A DNA stretch of 64,000 bases from an uncultured Dehalococcoidia bacterium (GCA_951812505.1 CATOSI010000001.1:62001-126000), one strand, 5' to 3'. Numbered from the stretch's first letter, positions 16,211-24,893 are shown. Made by a program: numbers and translations. The notes: a model not told the origin generated them from the sequence alone.

Positions 16211-17443
16211 ATGAGGACCAGGATCTATGCGGTCAGCGGACTTGCGGTGTTGGCGGCAATCGTCGTTGCCGCGATCATAGTGACAAACCCCCTTTCCACT
16301 GAAGCATCTGTTGAGGACTCGTCCAGCGTGTCGGTGCGAGATATGGAGGTCTCCAGCCGTGCCGATGCAATAAATGTTGGACAAACAACCCGGCCCGACG
16401 GTCTGGGACAGCTTCAGGTCTCAGCGGACACTGAACCCGAGGCCAAGCCATATATTGGAGCGGTGATAAGCCCGCTTTCGGACGGCACTGTGAAGGTTGT
16501 GAAGGTACTGAAAGATGGTCCATCAGATGGCACTCTGGAGCCTGGAGACGTCATAACGTCGGTGAATGGCGACGATATAGACGGTGCAGAAGATCTGACC
16601 GACGCAATTGCGGAGACGGGTTCCGGCGAGACTCTCACGCTCACCATCATGCGCGATGGTTCTGAGATAGATGTGACCGTTACGGTGGGCGAGTGGGCAG
16701 AGAAGCCGTACCGGAAGAGCCGTGCCTTCCACCGACCGGGTCGGGCGCATGACCGTGTCGCGAGCGCGCAGATCGTGAAGGCGGACGACGACGGGAACTA
16801 TCGCACGTACCGTACTGTCTTCGGTACTGTCACTGATTTGGACGAAATTACGGGGACATTCACGCTCCAGCCGAAAGACGGCTCGGACACAATAGCGTTT
16901 ACAGTCAACGACGATACCCGCATCTACATCGGAAAAGACTTGGCGGACGATCTTTCGAGACTGGACACTGATCGGGAAGTCGTGGTCATGGATGTTGACG
17001 GTGTCGTGAAGATAGTGAAACAGAGCGACGCCGGTCAAGCAGTCGGATTCGGGTACCGCATGGACAGGATTCACAGGTTCGGACCTGGTGTCGGGGCGAA
17101 TTTTCGTCGGACATTCCCGCATCCGATGAAAGCCGCTGATGTGCGTAAGATGATCGACAGGCTGGATTTGGATGTGACGGGCAGGATGCGAGGCTTAAAT
17201 TTCGGAAAGGACTTGTCCGAAATCTCGTCTTTCCTGGAGGAAATTGACGACAGTGTGATCGCCACATACGCTCCAGACGGGTTTGAAGAGAGCCTTGAGC
17301 GATTCTTCGAAGACGCCGGAGTCGGCGGCAGTATTGAGGTCAAGCGTAACGGAGACGGGCTGAATGTAATCCTCCGGACGGAGGAAGGCTCTATGAACTT
17401 GACAATTCCGTCATCGGCCCTGAACGACGACGATTCGCCTTAG
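16211..17443 (+). CDS. Secreted or membrane-anchored PDZ-domain protein
   Basis: This 410-residue protein begins with a signal/anchor segment, YAVSGLAVLAAIVVAAIIV, after MRTRI. Residues about 75-165 form a PDZ domain: YIGAVISPLSDGTVKVVKV, DGPSDGTLEPGDVITSVNG, then GETLTLTIMRDGSEIDVTV. Residues about 195-270 look like a DUF5666-type beta domain (FGTVTDLDEITGTFTLQP). The remainder is a low-similarity acidic tail. No serine-protease domain is present, so this is not HtrA. It may be an envelope adaptor or scaffold. ATG 16211 follows AGGAGG, and a terminator-like hairpin follows the gene. Confidence 0.75.
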   Translation: MRTRIYAVSGLAVLAAIVVAAIIVTNPLSTEASVEDSSSVSVRDMEVSSRADAINVGQTTRPDGLGQLQVSADTEPEAKPYIGAVISPLSDGTVKVVKVLKDGPSDGTLEPGDVITSVNGDDIDGAEDLTDAIAETGSGETLTLTIMRDGSEIDVTVTVGEWAEKPYRKSRAFHRPGRAHDRVASAQIVKADDDGNYRTYRTVFGTVTDLDEITGTFTLQPKDGSDTIAFTVNDDTRIYIGKDLADDLSRLDTDREVVVMDVDGVVKIVKQSDAGQAVGFGYRMDRIHRFGPGVGANFRRTFPHPMKAADVRKMIDRLDLDVTGRMRGLNFGKDLSEISSFLEEIDDSVIATYAPDGFEESLERFFEDAGVGGSIEVKRNGDGLNVILRTEEGSMNLTIPSSALNDDDSP

Positions 17444-17505
17444 CGAACCAGACACGCAAACACAATCCTGGCGTGGTGCAAGGGAGCGACGCGGCGCCGG
17501 GACCT

Positions 17506-17530
17506 CAGACCCCGCATCGCGCGGGGTCTG
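17506..17530 (+). terminator. Hairpin after the PDZ gene
   Basis: CAGACCCCGC (17506-17515) is perfectly inverted as GCGGGGTCTG (17521-17530) around ATCGC, followed by TCTCTTGCG. The T tract is short, so termination could be partial. Confidence 0.6.
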
Positions 17531-17679
17531 TCTCTTGCGCGTTAGATGTGGAAAGTAAAAGCAAGGTGGTTACGGTACTTGAGTCAGGAAACACCGGGTG
17601 CGAAGTCGACCAAGTTCCGTGCGCCTACCCATGCCATGCCTGTATCTGCCGCCGCAGGTGCATCCGCGGTCTGATAGCC

Positions 17680-18333
17680 TTATAGGAGTCCTCTGCGCTG
17701 AGCGGCGAGTATGGCTTCAAGCCTGTTCTTCGCATTGAGCTTCATTCGCGCGTTGCGGATGTGGTTGAGGATGGTATGGGAACTGAGTTCGAGTCGTTCG
17801 GCGATCTCGCCTGCTTCCAGAGCCATCGCCAGAAGTCGCAATACCTCGATCTCTCTAAGAGTGAGGGGTCTGTGCTTGTCGTGTGGGGCTTCTCCCGGCT
17901 CCAACTTAGCTGAAAGGACGCTGTGGACGTTTTCAGCGACAGACTTGGCGCGGGCCTCGTTCACCTTTTCGTGGAACAGGTGAACGAGGAGATTCTGTTC
18001 GTCGTCTTCATCTCGATGAATGATGAGGGGGGTGACAGTAACAGGCTTTCTTTCACCTGAAGAGCAAAGCATACGGACGTGGACTACGGGAGGAATAATG
18101 CCTTCCCTGGCCAGCAGAATCGAGGGGCATCCGTTCAAGCAGACCGGCTCCGATCCTTCTTCCGGGAGGCTTGCACAGACCTCGTGGCAGCGAAGACCAA
18201 TGACATCGCTTTTCTTATATCCGAGCAAACGTTCTGCGCTATGGTTCCAAAATACAATCTTTTGATCCATATCCACAGCATAGACGCCGTATGGCGCCTC
18301 TTCCATTAAATCTAGCATTCTGCTTATGCTCAC
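17680..18333 (-). CDS. PAS domain LuxR-family transcription regulator
   Basis: This 217-residue regulator has an N-terminal PAS domain (APYGVYAVDMDQKIVFWNHS, ERLLGYKKSDVIG) and a C-terminal LuxR/GerE helix-turn-helix (LTLREIEVLRLLAMALEAGE, IAERLELSSHTILNHIR). Four cysteines sit inside the PAS domain, in RCHEVCAS and PVCLNGCPS (residues about 49-71), a pattern suited to binding a metal, an iron-sulfur cluster or heme. It should respond to a small ligand or redox signal in the cytoplasm. ATG 18333 follows GGGAGGGG. It stands alone, with 842 gene-free bases upstream. Confidence 0.85.
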   Translation of the reverse strand: MSISRMLDLMEEAPYGVYAVDMDQKIVFWNHSAERLLGYKKSDVIGLRCHEVCASLPEEGSEPVCLNGCPSILLAREGIIPPVVHVRMLCSSGERKPVTVTPLIIHRDEDDEQNLLVHLFHEKVNEARAKSVAENVHSVLSAKLEPGEAPHDKHRPLTLREIEVLRLLAMALEAGEIAERLELSSHTILNHIRNARMKLNAKNRLEAILAAQRRGLL

Positions 18334-19089
18334 AACCCCTCCCTGCTCGCAGTTCCTCCAAAATTGACGGCTGCTCCAGGCGCTGCGAGGGCGAAACGGG
18401 CCTGTTCGACACTGGACAAGATCATTTCGCGGAAGATTACGACAATAACATAACTATGTCATATTATTAAGATTTACACACTAGGGAACCCACTCTCGGC
18501 TGAGAATGACCCATTTGGAATGCTATCCATTCCAGTGAAGACTTGCAAGGGGCTGAAGCGCAAAGTAAAAAAATTTCGGGTATTTGAGTCGGACGCACCT
18601 CTTAACACAGAGGTATTAGAGGACAGGTGCCTGGTTATTGGGGCATCAGATAACCCTGGTTTATAATCCCCCGAAGGACTCAGACAGACTTTAAGATAAG
18701 TGCAGGAAGTGATCTATATCCAAGAGATATGTGTGGTCGAATTTTAACGGGCATTAGAAGAGGATGAGTGCAGAGAGGACTTATTGATAAACTCAGGCTT
18801 ATATCATCCCTTCATCTGTGATGTCGCAGAATTACAGCCGATATTGTAGCGCATCTTAGTCCCAAAAGTGCAACAACTGGAAACTCGGGCTGCCGTCGGA
18901 ATACCTTTGACGCAAGGGCGAATATAACACTTACCTACTCCAATTCATGGACTGGAAAGCTCATGCGAGGTGTATAGCACTAAAGGGATAACGCGATAAC
19001 TTTTGGGCTCAGGTCAAGCGTGTTTTGAGTTCAGTCGTCGGCACTGCTTCCAATCGAAACAGAAGCACCTCATAGGGTTTTCAGATTCG

Positions 19090-19118
19090 TTGACGATGTT
19101 GCGGCCTTGTGCTAACTT
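19090..19118 (+). promoter_or_regulatory. Likely sigma-70-type promoter of the thiolase cluster
   Basis: TTGACG (19090-19095), a 17-base spacer and TAACTT (19113-19118) form a plausible -35/-10 pair 58 bases before the thiolase-like start. Confidence 0.45.
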
Positions 19119-19142
19119 TGCCCCACATTTGAACTTGCGTGT

Positions 19143-19157
19143 CGAGGCAATGCCTCG
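19143..19157. promoter_or_regulatory. Operator-like palindrome before the thiolase-like gene
   Basis: CGAGGCA (19143-19149), one central A, and TGCCTCG (19151-19157) make a perfect 15-base palindrome 18 bases before the start codon, just ahead of the AAAGGAG ribosome site. It fits a repressor site or a small leader hairpin that would limit ribosome access. Confidence 0.5.
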
Positions 19158-19175
19158 TGAAAGGAGCGTTAATCC

Positions 19176-20369
19176 ATGCCTCAGACAAGAGAGGCCGCAG
19201 TTGTAGGTATCCATGAATATCCGCTAAGGGTCGTTGGGCCGGGAGTGAGCGCGCTCCAGATCAAAGCCGCCTCCGCCGCCCGCGCGCTGGAAGACGCAGG
19301 GCTTTCTTGGAGCGACGTGGATGCCGTTTACGATACAGGCAGCCACCAGAGCATCGGCGGGCTCGGAATATCCGAGTACTTCGGGATCAAGCCTAAGCTG
19401 ATAGATAACACAGCCGTCGGCGGAACTTCCTACGAATTTCAGGCGAATCATGCCGCGACGATGATCGCGGCGGGTAAGTGCGACGTTGCGTTGCTCACAT
19501 ACGGCTCGACGGCGCACTCGGATCGTCGCGCCATCGGCACTGGCGGCGCAGTGGGCGCAGGGATCGCAAACCCGCAGTCCAACATGGAAGCCTCGTGGGG
19601 GCAGACTCTCATCGCGAACTATGCGATGGTCAAGAACCGACACATGCACCAGTATGGCACCACCAACGAGCAGTTCGCACACATTTCCGTGGCTACCCGA
19701 AAGCACGCGATGAGAAACCCGGAAGCGGTAAAGGCCATGACCGACCTGGAGTTTGTCGGCGTGCGGGAACTTACCGTGGAGGACGTTGTTGACTCGCGGA
19801 TGATAGCGTGGCCGCTTCGACTTCTTGAATGCTGCATGATTTCTGACGGTGGCGGAGCAGTGGTAATAGCTTCCAAGGAAGTAGCTGCCAACTGTGCCAA
19901 GAAGCCGGTGTGGGTAATAGGCGGCGGAGAGGCGACGAAGTACAGGGAGAATGGCGGCGACATCACCGTGAGCGCGGGGGCGCAGTCGGGGCCCAGGGCA
20001 TTTGCAGACGCAGGCGTTACGCCGGATGAGATAGACGTTCTCATGGCCTACGACTCGTTCAGCATCACGGTAATGTGCATGATAGAGGACCTCGGATTCT
20101 GCAAGAAAGGTGAGGGTGGAGAATACGTCGCACAGGGACACCTGGTATTCGACGATCCCCGCAAGCCCGCTATGAATACGGACGGTGGAGGACTGTCCTC
20201 CAATCACCCCGGAGAGCGTGGAATATATTTGCTCATAGAGGCGGCGCGACAGCTCAGGGGAGAGTCCAACTCGCAGGTGGACGGCGCTCAGCTTGCGGTT
20301 GCCGTCGGCAACGGCGGACAACTTGGGTCGAGACACGCCACAGGAGTCACCATCCTCGCGGCGGACTAG
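19176..20369 (+). CDS. Thiolase-family protein lacking catalytic cysteines (lipid-transfer/aldolase type)
   Basis: This 397-residue thiolase-fold protein shows EAAVVGIHEYP, ISEYFGIKPKLIDNTAVGG, CMISDGGGAVVIAS and MNTDGGGLSSNHPGERG. The nucleophilic cysteine expected near residue 85-90 is absent (VGGTSYEFQ), and the C-terminal CxG motif reads GNGGQLG; the histidine in SSNHPG is kept. Thiolase-like proteins with this loss and an adjacent DUF35 gene include retro-aldolases of the Ltp2 type, which cleave steroid side-chain CoA esters. It probably works with the DUF35 protein 70 bases downstream. ATG 19176 follows AAAGGAG. Confidence 0.82.
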   Translation: MPQTREAAVVGIHEYPLRVVGPGVSALQIKAASAARALEDAGLSWSDVDAVYDTGSHQSIGGLGISEYFGIKPKLIDNTAVGGTSYEFQANHAATMIAAGKCDVALLTYGSTAHSDRRAIGTGGAVGAGIANPQSNMEASWGQTLIANYAMVKNRHMHQYGTTNEQFAHISVATRKHAMRNPEAVKAMTDLEFVGVRELTVEDVVDSRMIAWPLRLLECCMISDGGGAVVIASKEVAANCAKKPVWVIGGGEATKYRENGGDITVSAGAQSGPRAFADAGVTPDEIDVLMAYDSFSITVMCMIEDLGFCKKGEGGEYVAQGHLVFDDPRKPAMNTDGGGLSSNHPGERGIYLLIEAARQLRGESNSQVDGAQLAVAVGNGGQLGSRHATGVTILAAD

Positions 20370-20439
20370 AGTCTGAAAAGCGCCTAACAGAAGTAGATTA
20401 CCGCTTTTGTAGAAATGATGACTGGAAACGGAGAACGAA

Positions 20440-20862
20440 ATGACCGAACAAGCTCTAAGGCCCCAGCCCCGCTTCCCTGAGCAGGACACCGAGCCGTTCT
20501 GGGAAGCGACCAAACGGCGAGAACTGACTTATCAGACGTGCGATGACTGCAACGAGGTCATTTTCTATCCTCGCGCCCACTGCACCGGATGCCTTTCGTC
20601 CAACATTTCCTGGAATGTATCCAAGGGTGAAGGTGTTGTTTACACATTCAGCGTCGTTATGCAGAACAGGCACCCTGCGTTCAAGGATCTTGGCCCCTAC
20701 GCCCTCGCATATGTGGACCTGGACGAAGGCTTCAGGATGATGACAAACGTGGTTGGTGTGGATAACCCAATTGAAGATGTGCAGTGCGGAATGCGGGTCA
20801 AGCTGACCTGGATAGACCAGGGTGAGGGCAACATAGCGCTGCCCGTTTTCGAGCCCGCCTGA
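20440..20862 (+). CDS. DUF35 OB-fold/zinc-ribbon protein
   Basis: This 140-residue protein has a rubredoxin-like zinc ribbon, CDDCNEVIFYPRAHCTGC (residues about 34-51), followed by an OB-fold: GEGVVYTFSVVMQNRHPAF, GPYALAYVDLDEGFRMM and MRVKLTWIDQGEGNIALP. DUF35 proteins are acyl-CoA-binding partners of thiolase-fold enzymes. Its position directly after the thiolase-like gene, same strand, 70 bases apart, supports a heteromeric complex. The N-terminus FPEQDTEPFWEATKRREL is the usual DUF35 entry helix. A 97-base gap separates it from the first acyl-CoA dehydrogenase. Confidence 0.88.
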   Translation: MTEQALRPQPRFPEQDTEPFWEATKRRELTYQTCDDCNEVIFYPRAHCTGCLSSNISWNVSKGEGVVYTFSVVMQNRHPAFKDLGPYALAYVDLDEGFRMMTNVVGVDNPIEDVQCGMRVKLTWIDQGEGNIALPVFEPA

Positions 20863-20959
20863 CTTTTGATCCCCAACCAGAGAGATTAACAGTGGGAGTG
20901 AATGAATCTGTTTACTCCCACTGTATCGATCCATAGACCAATCCCACGGAGACCAGTCC

Positions 20960-22192
20960 ATGGACTTCCGATTCACTCCAGAGCAGGACGAGTGGAGGGG
21001 CGAGATACGTTCCACCATAGAGTCTCTCATAACGCCCGAATTGCGCGAAGAGATGGAGACGGCGGATGACATAGGTCCCGGCCCCGCTCAGAAGCAGTTC
21101 ATGCGGGAATTGGGCAGTCGCGGCCTGCTTGGGATTTCGTGGCCCGAGGAGTATGGCGGCCTGGGACGGTCTCTCATGGACCAGTACATCTTCTCGGAGG
21201 AGATCGGCCGCTTCGGCAGCCTCTACACCAATGGGACCGCTACACACATGGTCGGGCCGACTATCATGAACGTCGGCACGGACGAGCAGCGCGAGGAGTG
21301 GCTGCCCAAGATGCTCAGCGGCGAAGTCGAGTGCGCGCTGGGATATACCGAGCCGGGCGCGGGCACCGACCTGGCTGGACTCCAGACCCGCGCGGTGGTG
21401 GACGGCGACGACTATGTGATCAACGGACAGAAGATGTTCACAAGTGCGGGGCACTTCTCTTCGCACGTGTGGCTGTTGGCCCGGACCGACACCGAGGTGC
21501 GCAAGCATAGAGGGCTATCGGTGTTTCTGGTGCCTATGGAATCGGAAGGCATAACGGTCCGTCCCCTGTGGCGCATGGACAGCGGACGGACAAACGAGGT
21601 CTATTTCGACAACGTGCGAGTGCCTCGTCAAAATCTCATCGGGGAGCCAAACCGGGGCTGGTATCATGTCGCGATGGCGCTGGACTTCGAGCGAGTCAGC
21701 ATCGGGTCTCGCTACACAGGCTTGCTGCGCAGAATGGACAAGCTCATCAAGTTCGCCAACGAGCACGACACGGATCGGAGACCGCTGTCCCAGGACCCTC
21801 ACGTTAGAACGAGGTTCGTCGAGCTCGGAATGAAGCTGGAGGTGGTGCGGCTGTTTTCATACCGAACGGCATGGATGATTGACCAGGGCATTGTGCCCAA
21901 CTATGAAAGTTCGGCGCTGAAGATTGTTGCGACGGACTTGATCCAGGAGGTCGCAGACTTCGGGTTCGAATTGCTGGGAATGTACGGTCAGTTGACGAAG
22001 AGTTCTCCTTATTCCCTTCTGGACGGCGAGATGGAGCAGGCGTATCGCAGCGGCATATTTCTCAGGTTCGGCGGCGGCGCGAATGAGGTGCAGCGAGACA
22101 TCATAGCGAGGCGCGGACTCGGAATGCCCAGGCCGGATTCAGCCGGATTCAATTCGCTTACCCGGTCCGGCGGAACGCAGGTCACATCCTGA
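20960..22192 (+). CDS. Acyl-CoA dehydrogenase (first of pair)
   Basis: This 410-residue flavoprotein has the acyl-CoA dehydrogenase signatures ALGYTEPGAGTDLAGLQT and YVINGQKMFTSAG, and at the C-terminus GGGANEVQRDIIARRGLGMP. It oxidises acyl-CoA to enoyl-CoA using FAD and passes electrons to ETF. The N-terminus MDFRFTPEQDEWRGEIRST starts at ATG 20960. The next gene, 24 bases downstream, is a second member; paired small members often form alpha2beta2 enzymes on bulky CoA esters. Where the single catalytic glutamate lies cannot be fixed by eye. Confidence 0.92.
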   Translation: MDFRFTPEQDEWRGEIRSTIESLITPELREEMETADDIGPGPAQKQFMRELGSRGLLGISWPEEYGGLGRSLMDQYIFSEEIGRFGSLYTNGTATHMVGPTIMNVGTDEQREEWLPKMLSGEVECALGYTEPGAGTDLAGLQTRAVVDGDDYVINGQKMFTSAGHFSSHVWLLARTDTEVRKHRGLSVFLVPMESEGITVRPLWRMDSGRTNEVYFDNVRVPRQNLIGEPNRGWYHVAMALDFERVSIGSRYTGLLRRMDKLIKFANEHDTDRRPLSQDPHVRTRFVELGMKLEVVRLFSYRTAWMIDQGIVPNYESSALKIVATDLIQEVADFGFELLGMYGQLTKSSPYSLLDGEMEQAYRSGIFLRFGGGANEVQRDIIARRGLGMPRPDSAGFNSLTRSGGTQVTS

Positions 22193-22216
22193 ATAAAATC
22201 GAGGACTGAATCAAGA

Positions 22217-23353
22217 ATGGATCTGGCACTCACCCAGGCACAGGAGACGCTCAAGGCCGAGGCACGGGAGTTCTTCGAGCGCGAGTGTCCCACGAGCCTC
22301 GTCCGTGAAATGGAAGGCGATGAACGCGGTTATTCTGCCGACATGTGGGAGCGAATGGCCGCTCTGGGCTGGATGGGGCTGCCCTTTCCTGAACGATACG
22401 GCGGCTCCGGCGGTGCGCTAACCGACCTGGCCGTACTTTTGGAAGAGTTCGGGCGGGCGCTGGCGCCGGGTCCCTTCTTCAACTCGGTTGCTGTCGTGGG
22501 ACTCACGATTCTGGACGCCGGTTCGGAAAGTCAAAAGAGCGAGATCCTGCCGCGCATAGCGGATGGCTCGCTGATTTCGACTGCGGCACTGCTGGAAGAG
22601 GACGCGCGCTATAGTCCTGAAGCGATCAGAATGCCAATGGAGAGTCGCAACGGCGAATCTGTTGTCAACGGCACCAAGATGTTCGTCGAATATGCCAACT
22701 CTGCGGATTTAATCCTGACCCCGGTTCGGACTTCGCAAAACGGCGACCCGGAAAGCGGCGTTAAGCTGGCCCTAATTCCTGGTTCTGCACCAGGAATCCG
22801 CGCTACGTCTCTGGAGAGTATCGCTCGCGACAGGCAGTTCGCGCTGCACTTCGAGGATGTGTCGGTGCCCTCGGACTCCATCCTGGCCGGCGAAGACGGA
22901 GGGTGGCCAGCACTGAAGCGCACACTGGACAGGGCATCCCTGTTGCATTGCGCGCAGAGTTTGGGCGGCGCTCAGCGCGTTCTTGAGATGACGGTGGACT
23001 ACACGAAGCAGCGCGTACAGTTCGACCGTCCAATAGCCAGTTTCCAGTCGGTACAGCACTCCTGCGCGGACATGGTGATAGCGATAGACTCAGCGCGTCT
23101 GGCGGTGTACCAGGCCATTACGCGCATCGAGGACGGAGAGGACGCTGACATGGAAATCGCGCTTGCCAAGACGCTTACTAACCACGCTTACAAGTGGACG
23201 ACGCTGACCGCACAGCAAGTACACGGCGGCATAGCTTTCATGGAGGAGTATGACCTCCAACTCTGGACGCGGCGGGCCAAAGTCGCGGAGTTGAAGTTCG
23301 GGGCGTCTTCGGGCTACGTGGAGACATTCGCCCGGCGGATGGGTCTGGCGTAG
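22217..23353 (+). CDS. Acyl-CoA dehydrogenase (second of pair)
   Basis: This 378-residue protein has the fold of acyl-CoA dehydrogenases (MDLALTQAQETLKAEAREFF, LGWMGLPFPERYGGSGGALT) but diverges at the substrate-loop region: the usual GxxEPxAGSD block reads LLEEDARYSPEAI. The C-terminal helix QQVHGGIAFMEEYDLQLWTR is typical. Loss of the canonical middle motif suggests a non-catalytic or FAD-poor subunit paired with the upstream gene, as in steroid-type alpha2beta2 dehydrogenases. The two genes are 24 bases apart. The stop is 15 bases from the stop of convergent pth. Confidence 0.88.
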   Translation: MDLALTQAQETLKAEAREFFERECPTSLVREMEGDERGYSADMWERMAALGWMGLPFPERYGGSGGALTDLAVLLEEFGRALAPGPFFNSVAVVGLTILDAGSESQKSEILPRIADGSLISTAALLEEDARYSPEAIRMPMESRNGESVVNGTKMFVEYANSADLILTPVRTSQNGDPESGVKLALIPGSAPGIRATSLESIARDRQFALHFEDVSVPSDSILAGEDGGWPALKRTLDRASLLHCAQSLGGAQRVLEMTVDYTKQRVQFDRPIASFQSVQHSCADMVIAIDSARLAVYQAITRIEDGEDADMEIALAKTLTNHAYKWTTLTAQQVHGGIAFMEEYDLQLWTRRAKVAELKFGASSGYVETFARRMGLA

Positions 23354-23367
23354 CCAAACGAGGTGGT

Positions 23368-23979
23368 TCAGTTCACCTTGTTCATCGCGACGTCCACGCC
23401 GTCGTCCATCAGATACAGGATGGAATCCGCAGCCCGGACAATTGCCTCGTCCACGAGTTCCTGGTCTTGGGCGGACATTTCTCCAAGCACCCAGCCTATC
23501 ATGTCGCCGCCGGGAGGCGGTCGTCCGACGCCTATCCTGAGGCGGGCGAAGTCCTGGTTGCCGAGCGTCTCTATGATGGACTTGATGCCGTTGTGTCCGG
23601 CGGCGCTGCCCTTGGGTCTAAGCCTCAGCTTGCCAGGGGGCAGAGCGGTCTCGTCGTACACTATGAGCAGACGGTCCTGGGTCGTTCGAAATCTGGCCAG
23701 CAGGTAGCGAACCGCCGTCCCGCTGCCATTAACGTGAGTTCGCGGCTTGGCGAGCGCCACGGTGTACTCTCCGATAATGCCAACTCCCAGGCGGGTGGTG
23801 CTGTGAGCCCTGCCGACCTCGATGCCGTGCTTCTCAGCAAGCAGGTCAATCAGCCACCAGCCCGCGTTGTGTCGAGTGCGGGCGTAGTGCGGCTCGGGGT
23901 TGCCGAGTCCGACGATGATGAGGTCGGGTTTGAGGATGTCGGCGGAGTTCTTCTTTCGTAGGAATTTCTTCAGTATCAT
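23368..23979 (-). CDS. pth: Peptidyl-tRNA hydrolase
   Basis: This 203-residue protein carries the Pth landmarks: IIVGLGNPEPHYARTRHNAG with the catalytic histidine in TRHNAGWWLID, the aspartate in IVYDETALPPGKLRLRPKG, the GSAAGHNGIKSI loop, and FARLRIGVGRPP. It recycles peptidyl-tRNA that drops off ribosomes. I chose ATG 23979 (MILKKFLRKK); the frame is open 15 codons further but the conserved part starts after residue 15. The unusual lysine-rich lead of about 17 residues is family-atypical. It is a housekeeping gene set between accessory ones. Confidence 0.93.
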   Translation of the reverse strand: MILKKFLRKKNSADILKPDLIIVGLGNPEPHYARTRHNAGWWLIDLLAEKHGIEVGRAHSTTRLGVGIIGEYTVALAKPRTHVNGSGTAVRYLLARFRTTQDRLLIVYDETALPPGKLRLRPKGSAAGHNGIKSIIETLGNQDFARLRIGVGRPPPGGDMIGWVLGEMSAQDQELVDEAIVRAADSILYLMDDGVDVAMNKVN

Positions 23980-24108
23980 AATGGCCGAGGATGTGTTCGC
24001 TCGAAATTCGAGGGTAGGGTACAATTGAGATTAGGGCTATTATCAGTGATATATTGGTCTGCAATAGAAAGTGTATATGAAGTATCCGAGCATAGAAAAG
24101 GCAATGCG

Positions 24109-24315
24109 ATGTCTAACGAAGAGGTAAGAAAACGACCAGCAAAATCTGGTCTGGAAGCATTGCGCGATCCTGTTGTGGAAGAATCTCTCCGCAAGATGGA
24201 CGAGGAGTACGGCAAGTATGCCAGTTCGGCCGGCGAGCTCAGGGCCGTAATGGGCAAACGACTTGGCGGTCGCACGCTGAAAGAGGTGTTGCGCGATCTT
24301 GACGACAAAGAGTAG
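24109..24315 (+). CDS. Small charged protein, possible antitoxin
   Basis: This 68-residue protein is charged and mostly helical (DPVVEESLRKMDEEYGKYAS, then GKRLGGRTLKEVLRDLDDKE). I recognise no DNA-binding domain. It ends 9 bases before the stop of a PIN-domain gene on the other strand. That closeness makes an antitoxin role possible, but the convergent order is not typical of VapBC. ATG 24109 is used; the ribosome site (AAAAGG) is weak. The frame is open back to 24025 with no site. Confidence 0.5.
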   Translation: MSNEEVRKRPAKSGLEALRDPVVEESLRKMDEEYGKYASSAGELRAVMGKRLGGRTLKEVLRDLDDKE

Positions 24316-24324
24316 TCCGGGCTG

Positions 24325-24816
24325 TTATCTAAGGGTTCTCACACGGCTGAGAGCGTCGCCCGCCTGAGGATCGAGCGTCAGAATTCTGTGTGCTTGGCAC
24401 GCTTCCAGAATCTCGCGGTCTGCGCTAACCATATAGAGATTTTGACCATCCGACGAATTTCTACCTGCCAGCTCCGCGGAAGTGAAGTGCAATGCGTCTA
24501 AAGCGCGCAGGGAGTATGCCCGAATCGTGGTGACCGCCTCTTCGACCAATTCGTTCCGAACAGGAATGACTGTGACGCCGCGATCTCTCATATCCCGAGA
24601 GAGTTGTCCCAATATCCTCCGATGGTCTCTTCGGCTTATTACATTTCCTCCCAAGAGCCTGGTCGCCGCGGAATTCGCTTCCAGGACGGTCAGATACGAA
24701 GTGGTCAACGACTCCGATTCGGTCGGCCCATCAAATAGCTCCTCCACTACTTCCGAGCCGAGCTCAGGCATGTATCGTTTCATAACCGCCGAGGTATCGA
24801 GATAGTAAATCGGCAT
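24325..24816 (-). CDS. PIN-domain protein, VapC-like
   Basis: This 163-residue protein starts MPIYYLDTSAVMKRYMPE, with the first PIN aspartate in LDTSAV. Other acidic residues follow in LTVLEANSA, LRALDALHFTSA and VSADREIL, giving the four-carboxylate nuclease site. VapC toxins cut tRNA or rRNA; without a confirmed antitoxin it could also be a housekeeping-type PIN protein. The frame is open 25 codons upstream, but ATG 24816 behind GAAGGG fits the family start. The upstream transketolase-like gene on the same strand is separated by a hairpin. Confidence 0.8.
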   Translation of the reverse strand: MPIYYLDTSAVMKRYMPELGSEVVEELFDGPTESESLTTSYLTVLEANSAATRLLGGNVISRRDHRRILGQLSRDMRDRGVTVIPVRNELVEEAVTTIRAYSLRALDALHFTSAELAGRNSSDGQNLYMVSADREILEACQAHRILTLDPQAGDALSRVRTLR

Positions 24817-24842
24817 ATCCACCCTTCCGCTAGACGAACAAG

Positions 24843-24868
24843 AGGGAGAACCCACAGAGGTTCTCCCT
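24843..24868 (-). terminator. Hairpin downstream of the transketolase-like gene
   Basis: AGGGAGAACC (24843-24852) is perfectly inverted as GGTTCTCCCT (24859-24868) around a 6-base loop, 26 bases past the leftward transketolase-like stop. On the minus strand it is followed by CTTGTT, a weak T tract. Confidence 0.55.
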
Positions 24869-24893
24869 AAACCTGTTTTCAGATGTGCCAACT

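Larger units (their letters stand above)
18334..19175. other. Long gene-free region between PAS-LuxR and the thiolase-like gene
   Basis: No credible gene is seen in 842 bases. The left half is AT-rich, with ATAACATAACTATGTCATATTATTAA around 18450. The right end has a likely promoter and a palindrome just before the thiolase-like gene (listed separately). No tRNA-like T-arm was recognised. It may hold a small RNA or leader, but nothing in the sequence forces this. Confidence 0.5.

Noticed and set aside
18334..19175. tRNA or rRNA gene
   Set aside because: No T-arm or acceptor-stem match; no rRNA-like sequence recognised anywhere in the window.
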